Shown: one piece after another, positions 35,366-47,490 of the stretch | Numbering within the stretch: the stretch's first letter is position 1 | Layout: every line of letters starts with the position of its first letter | Assembly: GCF_003265705.1 (NCBI RefSeq) | Contig: NW_020313151.1 | Location: 1-64,000, forward strand | Origin: Callorhinus ursinus | Lineage: Eukaryota > Chordata > Mammalia > Carnivora > Otariidae | Length of the DNA: 64,000 nucleotides | Direction of reading: 5' to 3' | The notes under the pieces: generated by a model | The model's database searches: none | Seen by the model: only the letters and a program-made list of their open reading frames with translations | What the model was told of the DNA's origin: nothing | Position numbers and translations under genes: made by a program

Positions 35366-37184
35366 TAAAAAAACAAATATTTTCTTAAATGTCTTGAGCT
35401 AGCAGGTCTTCTATTTATTTATCAAAGGGATCTGTGTGTGAAAGCACACCTTGAAACTTCAGGCAGTTTACAAGTCAGCATTAGCTTTTACTTCCTGCTC
35501 GTGCAGACCCTCAAGGTCAGTCAGAGGTGAGGCACCTGGGGCTTTCTCAGCTCTTTCTTGGGCATGCACACAGCTCTGCACATGTGCAGCCTCCTAGATT
35601 CCAGAAATATGTTAGAGCTTTACCAAGTACCCTATGGTTGTCTAGTTTTCCAGGTCTAACTTAAATTTTGAACCAGTCTCTTGTTTGCCCCAACTGAAAT
35701 CACAGGCTTAGGCACCTGTGATGTTAACAGTCCCAGATGATTGCTATTGTTTTCAGTAATCTATGAGAATTTTTTTAATGCAAAACTGAGCTCTGAGTGA
35801 GATCAAATACAAACAACACCACGGAGATAGAACTTTTCCAGGGAACTTAGAATCTGGTCAAAATCTTGACTGTGCTCTGAGGAAGGAGTTTTCATGGAAT
35901 TCTAAAAAAGGTCATTCCTCTTTGTTGGTTGCAAGGCTGATTTTTCATGGTTACCACACCACTAGATTGGGGATGGGGGTGTGAGAAGCCCCAAGTTAAG
36001 ATGCCACAGAGACAATGATGTTCTTATGTCTTTTCAGTAATATTTCTTCATTAAATGCTTTTCAGTTTTTTCTGTGACTTTGGTTAATTTCCAGAGTTCT
36101 GAAATGGTTGATTTTGATAGTTTTTCTAGTTATTTACTTTTCTTTTGTGGGGAAGTGTGTTCACTGAAGTCTTCACTCCACCATTCCAGAAACAGACTCT
36201 CAACTTTGGAAGGATGGAAGAGACAACCAGATGGAAGGAGCTTAGATCTCTGACACTGTCAAACTACTATACCAGCCCTTATCTTAATCAAAATATTATT
36301 TGAAGGAGAAATTTTGTCTTTTTTTTAACCTAATGTATTTTTGCTCCCTTATTAAATATACTAGACTGTTGACTAAACTGAAAAAAGGGCTCAAATTTCT
36401 ATAGAGCTTGGTTTTCAGTATTGTTGCAGTACATGCACTTATTTAACTAATTAGGATACAGTCTAGCAATTAACTAGTAGTAGTTCATACAAGTGATCCT
36501 GTAGAACTCTTTGCTTTTGTTGCTAGAAAATTGGAGTCTAATTAGTGATAAAACTTGTTGAGAAAAAAATAAGTTAAAGTGATTCAAATAGGGTTTGTCC
36601 AGATGATGAACATCACCTTAAGGCCAGGTAACACTCTGAGCTGAAGCAGAATTGAGTTTTTTATAGGGAAAGAAGAGAGGTATAGGACTGTGGTATGTCC
36701 CAGGTTGTAGTTTCTTTAACTGATACAAACATGTGGTTGTAATGGATGGGAATTTGTTCCACTTTTTATACATCTTGCTCAAATCTTTGGTACAGTCTCA
36801 TTCCATCAACTGTCAGAATAGTTCTTTGTTTTGTGTTTGTTGTTTGTCAAGTTTGGGGAATGGGGAGATATAACAAAAAAGGTGGAGTAGGTAAAATAAG
36901 AGAAAAAAAGGTAAAGAAAGCAAGGGTTGAAGCAAGGAAAACTGGAATCTCTTGTAATTATTTTTTGGTTCCTCCTGTTAGACAAGATGAACTGTTTTCA
37001 TCACCAGCCAAATCTTTCAGAGAAAAAACAAAATTACAGAGATGTTTAAAATTCAGGAAGTGAGTCAATAAGGCCCCCATAGTGAGTTGGAGGACAGTTT
37101 GTTCTATCATGTTCTGTTCTCTAATCATAGTTTGGGATCATCTGTTTGGATAGGACAGTGTTGATGGTTCTTATTAAACATGTG
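35366..37184. other. unique-looking sequence
   Basis: About 1.8 kb with no recognised gene or repeat. A small frame at 36746-37063 has no family motif. Confidence 0.5.
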
Positions 37185-37546
37185 TTATTGACTGAATATT
37201 TGTGCCTCCCCCACAAATCCATATGTTGAAATCTAATCCCCAGTGTGATGGTATTTGGAGGTGGAGGCTTTGAGAGGTGATTAGTTCATGAGGTGAAGCC
37301 CTCATGAATGAGAATAGTGCCTTTATAAAAGTGACCCCAGAAAGCTCCCTCTCCCCTTTCATCATGTGAGGACCAGTGAGAAGAAGACCATCTATGAACC
37401 AGGAAGCTGCTCTCAACAGACACTGAATCTGCTGGCACTTTGATCTTGGGCTTCCCAGGATCCATAACTGTGAGAAATAAACATGTGTTGTTTAAGCCAC
37501 CCAGTCTATGGTATTCCATTTTAACAACCCAAACAGACTAAGACAA
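37185..37546 (+). mobile_element. MaLR solo LTR (MLT1/MST-like)
   Basis: About 360 bp beginning TG and ending CA. It matches the mammalian MaLR LTR pattern: AAATCCATATGTTGAAATC, CCTCATGAATGAGAATAGTG, TTTATAAAAGTGACCCC (TATA region), CCTTTCATCATGTGAGGAC and AGAAATAAAC (polyadenylation region). No internal sequence follows, so it is a solo LTR of this ancient non-autonomous endogenous retroelement group. Confidence 0.8.
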
Positions 37547-37805
37547 TGTGATTGCATGCAATTTTGCTAAAGATTTTTGTGTCTATATTCATAAATGTTA
37601 TTAATATTTGTCTTGTTTTTATCATAATGTTTTTGTCTGATTTTGATATCAGAGTAGTACTGGCCCTATGAAAAGAGTTTGGAAGTATTCCCTCTTTTTC
37701 TGTTTTTTGGAAGACTGTAAAATTTTGTTATTAATTCTTTCAATATTTGTTAGGTTTTACCAGTAAAATCATCTTAGCCCAAGATATTCATTGTGGGAAG
37801 TTTTA

Positions 37806-37997
37806 TTTTTTTTAAAGAATTTCTTTATTTATTTGACAGAGAGACAGCACACAAGCAGGGGGTGCGGCAGGCAGAGGGAGAGGGAGAAGCAGGTTCCCTG
37901 CAGGGAGCCAAATACGGGGCTCGATTCCAGGACCCTGGAATCATGACCTGAGCCAAAGGCAGACACTTAACCAACTGAGCCACCCAGGTGACCCAAC
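37806..37997 (-). mobile_element. SINEC (Can-SINE)
   Basis: Minus-strand Can-SINE with a perfect 14-bp TSD TGTGGGAAGTTTTA (37792-37805 and 37998-38011). Confidence 0.95.
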
Positions 37998-38218
37998 TGT
38001 GGGAAGTTTTAAAATTACTAATTCAATCTCTTATTATAGGCTATTCATATTTTCTATTCTTCTTGAGTTAGTTTTGGTATTTTGAGTTTTTCTAAAATTT
38101 GACTATTTCATCTAAGTTATCTGATTTGTTGCAATATATTGTTCATTATATTCACATATAATCCTTTTAAATTTCTGTAAGGTTAATAGAGATGTCCCCT
38201 CATTCATTCTGATTTTAT

Positions 38219-38979
38219 TAGTTTCAGGGGTAGAATTTAGTGATTCATCAATTGCATATAACACCCAGTGCTCATTACATCAAGTGCCCTCCTTATTGCC
38301 CATCACTCAGTTACTCCGTCCTCCCACCCACCTCCCCTCCAGCAACCCTCTGTTTCCTATTGTCAAGAGTCTCCTATGGTTTGCCTCTTCTTTATGTTAT
38401 TATTTTATTTTTACTTCCCTTCCCTATGTTCATCAGTTTTGTTTCTTTAATTCCATGTATGAGTGAAATCATATGGTATTTGTCTTTCTCTGACTGACTT
38501 ACTTCACCTGCATAACACACTCTAGTTCCACATCATTGCAAATGGCAAGATTTCATTCTTTTTGATGGCTGAATAATAGTCCATTATATATATACCACAT
38601 CTTCTTTATCCATTCATCCATCAGTGGACATCTGGGTTCTTTCCATATGTTGGGTATTGTAGACATTGCTGCTATAAACATTGGGGTGCATGTGCCCCTT
38701 CAAATCACTATTTTTGTATCCTTTGGATAAATACCTAGTAGTGCAATTGCTAGGCCATAGGGTAGTTCTATTTTTAACTTTTTAAGGAAACTCCATACTG
38801 TTTTCCAGTTTGCATTCCCACCAGCAGTGTAAGAGGGTTCACCTTTCTCCACGTCCTCTCCAACATCTGTTTCCTGAGTTGTTAATTTTAACCATTCTGA
38901 CCAGTGTGAGGTGGTATCTCGTTGTGGTTTTGATTTTTATTTCCCTGATGATGAGTGATGTTGAGCATTTTTTCATGTG
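38219..38979 (-). mobile_element. 5'-truncated L1, nested
   Basis: 3' UTR and ORF2 C-terminus of a younger L1 inserted in the old L1, with an 11-bp TSD TCTGATTTTAT (38208-38218 and 38980-38990). Confidence 0.92.
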
Positions 38980-39142
38980 TCTGATTTTATAATTTGAGTT
39001 GTTTCTGTTTTTGCTTGGTCAGTCTAGCCAAAAGCTTGTCAATTTTGTTGACTTTTTTTCCAAGAAGATACTTTGGTTTCACTGATTTTCTCTATTGTTT
39101 TTTCTATTCTCTATTCCATTTATTTTCATTAGAGTCTTTATT

Positions 39143-39334
39143 TTTTTTAAGATTTTATTTATTTATTCTTTTGTCCGAGAGAGAGAGCACAAGCAGGGGG
39201 ATCCTGAAGGCAGAAGGAGAAGCAGGCTCCTCATGGAGCAAGGAGCCTGATGCGGGACTCGCTCCCAGGACCCTGGGATCATGACCTGAGCCAAAAGCAG
39301 GTGCTTAACCAACTCAGCCACCCAGGTGTCCTTC
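39143..39334 (-). mobile_element. SINEC (Can-SINE)
   Basis: Minus-strand Can-SINE. 16-bp TSD with one mismatch: CATTAGAGTCTTTATT (39127-39142) and CATTACAGTCTTTATT (39335-39350). Confidence 0.93.
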
Positions 39335-39638
39335 CATTACAGTCTTTATTACTTCATTGCATTAGTTTGTGCTTCTTTTCCCAGTTCCTTAAGGTGAAAG
39401 TTAAACTAATTACTTGAGAACTATTTTCTTTTTTAATACAGGTACTTACAGCTACAAATTTCTTTCTGAAGACTGCTTTACCTGTATCCCTTAAATTTTG
39501 AAATTTATAAAATTTTTTACCCATGTCAAGGTATTTTCTATTTTTCTTGTTATTTGTTCTTTGACCTCTTGGCCATTTTGGAGTATGTTGTTCAATTTCC
39601 ACGTATTTGTGAATTTCCCAGTTTACATTCTGTTATTT

Positions 39639-39814
39639 GTTTTTTTTAGAGAGAGAGGTGGAGGAGGGGCAGAGGGAGAGGGAGAATCCCAAGCAGGCTC
39701 CATGCCCAGCATGGAATCTGACACAGGCCTTGATCCCATAACCCTAAGATTATGATCTGAGCCAAAACCAAAAGTTGGACACCCCACTGACTGAGCCACC
39801 CAGGTGTCCCTACT
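39639..39814 (-). mobile_element. SINEC (Can-SINE), older variant
   Basis: Minus-strand Can-SINE with the AGCATGGAATCTGACAC-type body, an older subtype than its neighbours. TSD TTCTGTTATTT (39628-39638 and 39815-39825). Confidence 0.9.
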
Positions 39815-40385
39815 TTCTGTTATTTATTTCTAATCTCATCCCGTTGTGTTTGGAGAATGAATTTGTATGACTTCAGTCCTTTCAAATTTATTTCAGGATG
39901 ATTTTGGCCTAAAATATAGTCTATGTTGGAGAATGTTCCGTGTGGACTTGAGAAGAATGTGTATTCTGTTGTTATTTGGTAGTGTTCTATAGATATCTGT
40001 TAGATTTAATTGGTTTATAGTATTGTTCAAATGTTCTATTTGCTGGTTAGTCTTTTGTTTAATTGTTCTATCCATTATTTTGAGTAATGTATTGAAATCT
40101 CCTACTATTATTGTTGTTTTGTCTATTTCTCCTTTTGATTATGAAAGTTTTTGACTCATGTATTTTGGGCCCTATATATTTAGTATTGCTAATCATCCCA
40201 ATAAATTGTCTATTTTATCATTATGAAATGCCACTCTTTATCATTAGCAATTATTTTAGAATGAATTTTGCCTAATATTAGTATTGCCACTCCAGCTGTC
40301 TTATGACTGCTATTTGCATGGCATATCTATTTATGTCTTTTTATTTTCCACTATTTTGCATTTTGCACCTAAAATGTGTCTTCTA

Positions 40386-40608
40386 TAGGGGCAACTGGGT
40401 GGCTCAGTTGGTTAAGAGTCCAACTCTTGGTTTCAGCTCAGGTCATGATCTTGGGGTCATGAGATTGAGCCCCATGTCAGGCTCTGTGCCTAGCATGGAA
40501 TCTGCTTGAGAGTCTGTCTCCCTCTCCCTCTGTGCCACCCCCTGCTCACACACATGCTCTCTCTTTCTCTCTAAAATAAATAAATAAGTCTTTTTTTTTT
40601 AATTAAAA
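40386..40608 (+). mobile_element. SINEC (Can-SINE), sense
   Basis: Plus-strand Can-SINE (head GGGGCAACTGGGTGGCTCAG) with an A/T-rich tail. 14-bp TSD AAAATGTGTCTTCT (40371-40384 and 40610-40623). Confidence 0.93.
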
Positions 40609-40655
40609 TAAAATGTGTCTTCTGTAGACTGCATGTGATTGGATTTTGTTGATTT

Positions 40656-40877
40656 TTAAAAATGATTTATTTATTTATTTGAGAGAGAGAGAGAGAGAGA
40701 GCACAAGCAGGGAGGAGGGGCAAAGGGAGAGGGAGAGGAGAGAGAGAACTGTAAGCAGAGTCCCTGCCCAGTGGGGAACCTGAGGCAGGACCTGACTCAG
40801 GACAAACCCCATATCCCTGAGATCATGACCTGAGCTGGAACCAAGAGTCAGATGCTTAACCAACTGAGCCACCCAGT
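40656..40877 (-). mobile_element. SINEC (Can-SINE)
   Basis: Minus-strand Can-SINE beginning with TTTTTAAAAATG and a (GA)n block at 40681-40700, ending in GAGCCACCCAG. A clear TSD is obscured by a later 43-bp tandem duplication at its right edge. Confidence 0.88.
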
Positions 40878-40955
40878 TGCTGTTTTAATCCAACCTGAAA
40901 ATCTCTTTCTTTGTCATTGTTGCTGTTTTAATCCAACCTGAAAATCTCTTTCTTT
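40878..40955. repeat. 43-bp tandem duplication
   Basis: The 35-bp block starting TGCTGTTTTAATCCAACCTG occurs at 40878-40912 and again at 40921-40955, identical, with an offset of 43 bp. It lies in old L1 sequence next to the SINEC. Confidence 0.95.
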
Positions 40956-41270
40956 CTTTTGATTGAATTGTTTATTCCATTCACACTTACTGATATGCAT
41001 GGATTTGGATTTACATCTGCCATTTTGCTTTTTGTTTGTTTGTTACTCTATTCTTTTTTACGATTTTCTTTCATAATAAGTGGATATTTTCTAGAGTAAA
41101 TATCAGTTATATTAATAATTTTTATTGTATTTTTTGAATAATTGTCTAGTGGTTGCTCTAGGGCTTACAATATATATCTTAATTTAGAATCAGGGACTAT
41201 TAACTTGGATTTTGTTTTTCCAATAACTTCTAAGATAACACAGTTTTGAGCATGCACATATTCTTTTAAC

Positions 41271-41660
41271 TTCCATGGGTACCTGTGATTTCACTCTTAA
41301 GCCTGGCTCCCTAGGAGTTGCTTCTATAGCAGAGTAGATTATTCAGCCAGTATTTAGCCAGTGAGACTTGCACTCTTGGTTCATGGATCTGTGTGGGGTC
41401 TGGAGAATGTTTTCAAGGGCTTTCTTCTGTCTATTCTAATTGCTCCTAAGTGGGTACAGCATAGTGCTTATGCACAGCCTTCCTGACCCCAGGCTTGGCT
41501 ATGACCCCAGGCTTGGCTATGATTCCAGACAGGTCTTCTTGGCTTTCCTTTTCCTAATTCTCTGTTAAATTTCTGATTGCTTGGCCATTTCACTTGTTGC
41601 TACTAATAAAATGGAGCTATGAGTTCTCTCTTAATTGTTCTACAACAAGATCTCCATTAT
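41271..41660. other. unique-looking sequence
   Basis: No gene recognised. A short perfect tandem duplication, unit CCCCAGGCTTGGCTATGA, lies at about 41486-41521. Confidence 0.5.
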
Positions 41661-41760
41661 TTTTTAAAGTAAGCTCTAGACCCAACATGGGGCTTGAACT
41701 CATGACCCTAATAACAAGAGTCACATGCTCTACTGACTGAGCGAGCCAGATACTCAAGAG
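41661..41760 (-). mobile_element. old SINEC head fragment
   Basis: A diverged tRNA-related half on the minus strand (complement of ACTGACTGAGCGAGCCAG at the right edge) with no recognisable body; probably an old or truncated Can-SINE. Confidence 0.6.
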
Positions 41761-42694
41761 CTCCATCCTTAGGCATGGAATTCTTTATGCTCTGTTCCAA
41801 ATAAAGTGAGTCCCCTTAGGCAGAACTACTGAGTTCTTCATCCTTATGGTCTTTCATTCTCCTTGCAAAAACCCTCTGTACAGGAGCTGGAGTGATAGAG
41901 TATCCCAGAGTGACACACTTCTATTCTATGGGTGGGCACTGAGGCAGTAGGAGCCCCTGTTCTTCTTGGCTTGCCTCTTCAGGCATGGAGCTTCCACCCT
42001 ACAAACAATTTTGAGTGGGATTGATCAGACCTGTCTTTTCAGTCTCCTCCCCCTGGAATAGATCTTCTACCCTATGAGTAGGTGGAGAAAAAGATCTCAG
42101 TCATCTTGGCAAGGCCTATCAGGAATAGAGCTTCTGCAGCACAGGGCTGGGGGAGATGAGAAATGCCAGTGGCCTGCTCATCCTGGGATGAAAGCATAGC
42201 CCTAGGCTGGGAGGTGGGAGAAGGGGGAAACTTCATATTTCTTGGGCACATCTGCCATGAGTAGTATGCCCAGGTTAGTTTCCATAAAACATAGCTGGGA
42301 TGAAAAGAAAGAGCAGGCTGTGTTTCAAGTGTACCACAGACTATCACTGCTCTTAAACTCAATTTAGGTGTATCTTCTTAAATGAATATTTCTCCATTTG
42401 TTGTATGTCAGGATCATTGTTGGAGACCTCAGATGATTTTTAAAAATAATTTTCTCCAGTTAAATGGTTGGGTTTTTTTTGGGAGGGGGAGAGTTTGCCA
42501 TGTTCCTTACTCTACCATTATGGAAGTCAGTCTCTAAATTGTCTTTTAGTAATAGGGCAAGAAAAATATAAAATGGCTATAACTCTGGTGATAGAATTAA
42601 TTATAATTCCTCAAGCTATTGAGGAATTATCTTCAACCTAGTGAATTCTGAATAAATCAGAAAATGTTGGCAATTCAAAACATAGAAGACATGG
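41761..42694. other. unique-looking sequence
   Basis: About 930 bp with no recognised gene or repeat. Confidence 0.45.
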
Positions 42695-42812
42695 AGCCAC
42701 AATACACTTATCATGGTGAGCACTGTGTAATATTGTCAAATCACTATGTTGTACACCTGCAACTAATATAATGTATGTCAAATATACTTTAATAATAAAA
42801 ATTATTAAAAAG
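42695..42812 (+). mobile_element. short L1 3' tail
   Basis: Sense L1 3' terminus: GTGAGCACTGTGTAATATTG, then TTGTACACCTGCAACTAATA and an A-rich end. Confidence 0.75.
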
Positions 42813-43149
42813 AGACTTGGGGACACAACATGCAGAACAGTCAAGGGAAACCACCATAAGATGGTGTGCTGTGTTGGCCAACTCAGTGAAGTCAAGAAAA
42901 AGTCTTTTAGGCGTGCACCTAACACTGACTCCTCATTGAGCCAAAGGGCCCATCCTAATAGATAGTATGGGTGAAAGGACTCAGGAAAATAGCATGTTAA
43001 GAAGTTAAGGGAAACAGAGAAATGGGTAGAGACAGAAAGTACTCAGTTAGAAAGTCCCCCCACTGAAATTTCTTTATTACTTCAAAGAAAGTTGAAAGAA
43101 AATTGGGTTACAAAACCATGTGTGACTCCATTTCTACAAGAAATTAGGT
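42813..43149. other. unique-looking sequence
   Basis: No gene or repeat recognised. Confidence 0.4.
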
Positions 43150-43217
43150 TGATGGCTGTGAGGGTTAATTTTATGAGACAACTTCTCTAGGTCAAGAAAC
43201 ACTAGTTTAAATGTTGT
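43150..43217. repeat. ancient interspersed repeat, left part
   Basis: GGTTAATTTTATGAGACAAC and following sequence resembles the start of an old mammalian medium-reiteration repeat whose continuation is at 47198-47490. I could not assign the family. The L1 at 43234-47181 separates the two parts. Confidence 0.45.
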
Positions 43218-43233
43218 TGTGAACATACTTTTT

Positions 43234-45799
43234 AATTAAGTTTTGAATTTTAATTCCAGTATAGTTAACATACAATATTATATTAGTTTCAGGTGTACAA
43301 TATAGTGATTCAACAATTCTATGCATTACTCAGTGTTCATCATGATAAATGTATTCTTAATTCCTATCACATGTTACACCCATCCCACCCCCCCCACCTC
43401 CCCTCCTGCAAACACCAGTTTGTTCTCTATAGTTAAGAGTCTGTTTCTTAATTTGTCTCTCTCTCCCTTTTTCCATTTTGGTTTGTTTTGTTACCTAAAT
43501 TCCACATATGTGTGAGAACATATGTGTCTTTCCTTGACTGACTTAATTTTACTTAGCATTATACTCTCTAGCTCCATACAGTCATTGCAAATGACAAGAT
43601 TTCATTTTTTATGGCTGAGTAATATTCAATTGTATATATACACACACCAATTCTTTATCCATTCAACAGTCAATGGACACTTGGGTTGTTTCCATAATTT
43701 GGCTATTGTAGATAATGCTGCTTTAAATATCAGGAGGCATATATCCCTTTGAATTAGTATTTTTGCATTCTTTGGGTAAATACCTAGAAGGGCAATTGAT
43801 GGATCCTAGGGTAGTTCTATTTTTAACTTTTTGAGGAACCTCCATACTGTTTTAGAGAGTGTCTGCACCAGTGTGCATTCCCACCAACAGTGCAAGAGGT
43901 TTCCCTGTTCTCCACACCCTCAACAACACCTGTAGTCTCTTGTGTTGTTGATATTAGCCATTCTGACTGGTGTGAGGTGATATCTCATTGCAGTTTTGAT
44001 TTGCATTTCCCTGATGATGAGTGATGTTGAGCATCATTTCATGTGTCTATTCACCATCTGTATGTCTTCTTTGAGAAACTGTTTATTCATGTCTTCTGCT
44101 TATTTTTTTCATTGAATTATTTGTTTTTTGGGTGTTGAATTTTATGTTATTTATACATTCTGTATACTGACTTTTTATCAGATATATTATTTGCAAATAT
44201 CTTCTCCCATTCAGTGGGTTGCTTTTTAGTTTTGTTGTTTCCTTCACAGTGCAGAAGATTTTATTCTGATGTAGTACCAATAGTTTATTTTTGCTTTTTT
44301 CCTTGCTTTTCTTTCCCTTGCCTCAGGAGACATATATGGAAAGAAGTAACTATGGCTGATGTCAAAGAAGTGACTTCCTGTGTTCTCTTCTAGGATTTTT
44401 ATGGTTTCAGGTCTCAGATTTAGACCTTTCATCCATTTTGAATTGATTTTTGTATATGGTGTAAGAAAGTGGTCCAGTTTCATTCTTTTGCATGTAACTA
44501 TCCAGTTTTCCCAAAACCCTTTCTTGAAGAGACTTTTTCACATTGGATATTCTTTCCCCTTTTGTCAAAGATTAATTGACCATATAGTTGTGGGTTCATT
44601 TCTGTATTCTCTATTCTGTTCTATTGATCTATGTGCCTATTTTTGTGCCAGAACCATACTGTCTTGATCACTACAGCTGTGTAATAGAACTTGAAGTCCA
44701 GAATTGTGATGCCTCCAGCTTTGCTTTTCTTTTTCAAGGTTGCTTTGGCTATTTGGGATCTTTTGTGGTTCCATACAAATGTTAGGATTGTCCTAGTTCT
44801 GTGAAAAATGCAGATGGTATTTTGATAGGGATTGCATTAAATATACAGATTGCTTTGGGTAATATAGACACTTGAACAACATTTCTTCTTCCAATTCATG
44901 AGCATGGAATGTCTTTCCATTACTTTGTCTCCTTTTCCATTTCTTTCATCAGTGTTTCAGAGTACAGGTCTTTCACCTCTTTGGTTATGTTTATTCCTAG
45001 GTATCTTATTATTTTTGGTGCAAATGTAAATGAGATTGATTCCTTAATTTCTCTTTCTGCTGCTTCATTATTGCTATATAGAAATGCAACAGATTTCTGT
45101 ACATTGATTTTGTTATCCTGGCACTTTACTGAATTCATTCATCAGTTCTAGCAGTTTTTTGGTGGCATCTTACAGGTTTTCTATATATAGAATCATGTCA
45201 TCTGCAAATAGTGAAAATTTTACTTCTTCCTTGCCAATTTGGATGTCTTTTATTTCTTTTTGTTGTCTGATTATTCTGGCTAGGATCTCCAGTACTCTGT
45301 TAAATACGAGCGGTGAGAAGGACAACCCTGTCTTGCTCCTGACCTAGAGGAAATGCTCTCATTTTTTCCTCACTGAGGTTGATATTAGCTGTGGGTTTTA
45401 CATATATGGCCTTTATCATGTTGAGGTATGTTCTCTCTAAACCTACTTTATTGAGGGTTTTTATCATGAATGGATGTTGCACTTTGTCAAGTGCTTTTTC
45501 TGAATCTATTGAAATGACGGTTCTTGTCCTTTCTTTTATTAATGTGATGTATCATATTTAATTGATTTGCAAATATTGAACCACCCTTGCAACCCAGGAA
45601 TAAACTCCACTTGATTGTGGTGAGTGATTTTTTAATGTATTGTTGGATTTATTTTGTTAATATTTTTTTGAGAATTTTTGGATCCATGTTCATCAGGGAT
45701 ATTGGCTTTTAGTTCTCTTCTTTAGTGGAGTCTTTATCTGGTTTTGGTATTGGGATAATGCTAGTCTCACTGAATGAATTTGGAAGTTTTCCTTCCTTT

Positions 45800-45847
<48 letters not shown>

Positions 45848-47181
45848 TTGTATAGTTTGAGAAGAATAGGTATTAACTCTTCTTTAAATGTTTGGTAGAA
45901 TTCACCTGTGAAGACATCTGGCCCTGGACTTTTGTTTGTAGGGAGTTTTTGATTACCAATTCAATTTCTTTGCTGGTTATAGGTCTGTTCAAGTTTTCTA
46001 TTTCTTCCTGTTTCAGTTTTGTGAGTTTATATGTGCCTAGGAATTTGTCCACTTCTTCCATGTTATCCAATTTGTTGGCATATACTTGCTCATAATATTC
46101 TCTTATAATTGTTTGTATTTCTATGGCATTGGTTGTTATTTCTCCTCTCTCATTTGTGATTTTATTTATTTGGGTCCTTTCTCTTTTCTTTTTGATATGT
46201 CTGCCTAGGGGGTTTATCAATTGTATTAAATTTTTCAAAGAACCAGCTCCTGGCTTCATTGATCTGATTTTTGTGTTTTTTTTTAGTTTCCATATCATTT
46301 ATTTGAGCTCTAATCTTTATTATTTCCTTCCTTCTGCTGGCTTTAGGCTTCATTTGTTCTTTTTCTAGCTCCTTTAGGTATAAAGTTACATTGTTTATTT
46401 GAGATTTTTCTTGCTTCTTCAGGTAGGCTTTTGCTGCATCCCAAAGGTTTTGGGCCATTGTGTTTTCATTTTCATTTGTTTTCATGTATAATTTTTATCT
46501 CTTCTTTGATTTCCTGGTTGACCCATTCATTGTTTAGTAGCATATTGTTTAACCTACATGTATTTGTGGCCTTTCCAGAATTTTTCGTGTGGTTGAGTTC
46601 TAGTTTCATAGATTATGGTCAGAAAAGGTGTATCATATGATGTCAATGTTTCTGTATTTGTTGAGGCCTGTTTTGTGATGTAATATGTGATCTATTCTGG
46701 AAAATGTTCATGTATACTTGAAAGGAATGTGTATTCTGCTGTTTTAGGATGGAATGTTCTGAGTATATCTGTTAAGTCCATCTGGTGCAGTGTGTCATTC
46801 AAAGCCATTGTTTCCTTGTTTATTTTCTGTTTAGATGATCTGTCCATTGCTGTAAGTGTGTTGTTAAAGTCACCTACTATTATTGTATTATAATCAATGA
46901 GTTCCTTTATGTTTGTTATTGCTTTATACATTTGAATGCTCCCATGCTGGATGCATAAATATTTACAATTGTTATATCTTCTTGTTGGATTCTCCATTTT
47001 ATGATTATATAATGCCCTTCTTTGTCTCTTGTACAGTCTATTTTGTCTGATATTGGTATTGGTACACCAGCTTTCTTTTGACAGCCATTTGTGTGATGCT
47101 TCTCCATCCCCCCATTTTCAATCTGCAGGTGTCTTTAGGTCTGAAATGAGTTTCTTTTGGCAGCATATAGATGGGTCTTAC
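43234..47181 (-). mobile_element. 5'-truncated L1, about 3.9 kb
   Basis: Antisense 3' UTR (GTTTCAGGTGTACAATATAG near 43290), then ORF2 back to the start of the endonuclease (GDFNNTLT near 46850). Imperfect 16-bp TSD: TGTGAACATACTTTTT (43218-43233) and TGTGAATGTATTTTTT (47182-47197). ORF2 is in many pieces: RT motifs near 45180-45200 and [14 protein letters not shown] near 44370. It is older than the 25-32 kb copy. Confidence 0.85.
45793..45849. repeat. (CTTT)n microsatellite
   Basis: About 13 CTTT units inside ORF2 of the 3.9-kb L1, at a T-rich site (TTTCTATTTTTTGG in other copies). Confidence 0.97.
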
Positions 47182-47197
47182 TGTGAATGTATTTTTT

Positions 47198-47490
47198 TAG
47201 ATTAGGTTAACATTTAAATCAGTAGACTGTAAGTAAAGTAGTTTAGCCTCCATAATGCGGGTATGCCTCATCCAATCACATGAAAGCCTTAAGAAAAACA
47301 GACATCCTCTAAAGAAGAGGAAATTCTGCCAGCAGGCTATCTTCAGACTCAAACTGCAAGATAAACTCTTCCTTAGGTCGCCTGCCTGCCAACCTACTTA
47401 CCAGCCTTCACAATTGAATGAGCCAATTCTTTAAACACACACACACACCCTATTAGTTCTGTTTCTCTGGAGAACTCTGATCAATACAAT
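47198..47490. repeat. ancient interspersed repeat, right part
   Basis: ACATTTAAATCAGTAGACTG and the terminal block CTGTTTCTCTGGAGAACTCT are recognisable parts of an old mammalian repeat. The left part is at 43150-43217. A (CA)6 tract lies near 47438. Confidence 0.5.

Larger units (their letters stand above)
37560..41270 (-). mobile_element. old L1 with six nested insertions
   Basis: Antisense, diverged L1 pieces lie in one order and orientation: 37560-37805, 37998-38218, 38980-39142, 39335-39638, 39815-40384, 40610-40655 and 40878-41270. Together they run from the reverse transcriptase through the endonuclease (TDIYRTLP, HRLYF.. near 39893-40075) toward ORF1. Between the pieces sit five SINECs and one younger L1. 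Their TSDs join the old L1 back together when the inserts are removed. Confidence 0.75.

Noticed and set aside
42072..42362. 96-codon minus frame
   Set aside because: No recognised family; surrounded by noncoding unique DNA.
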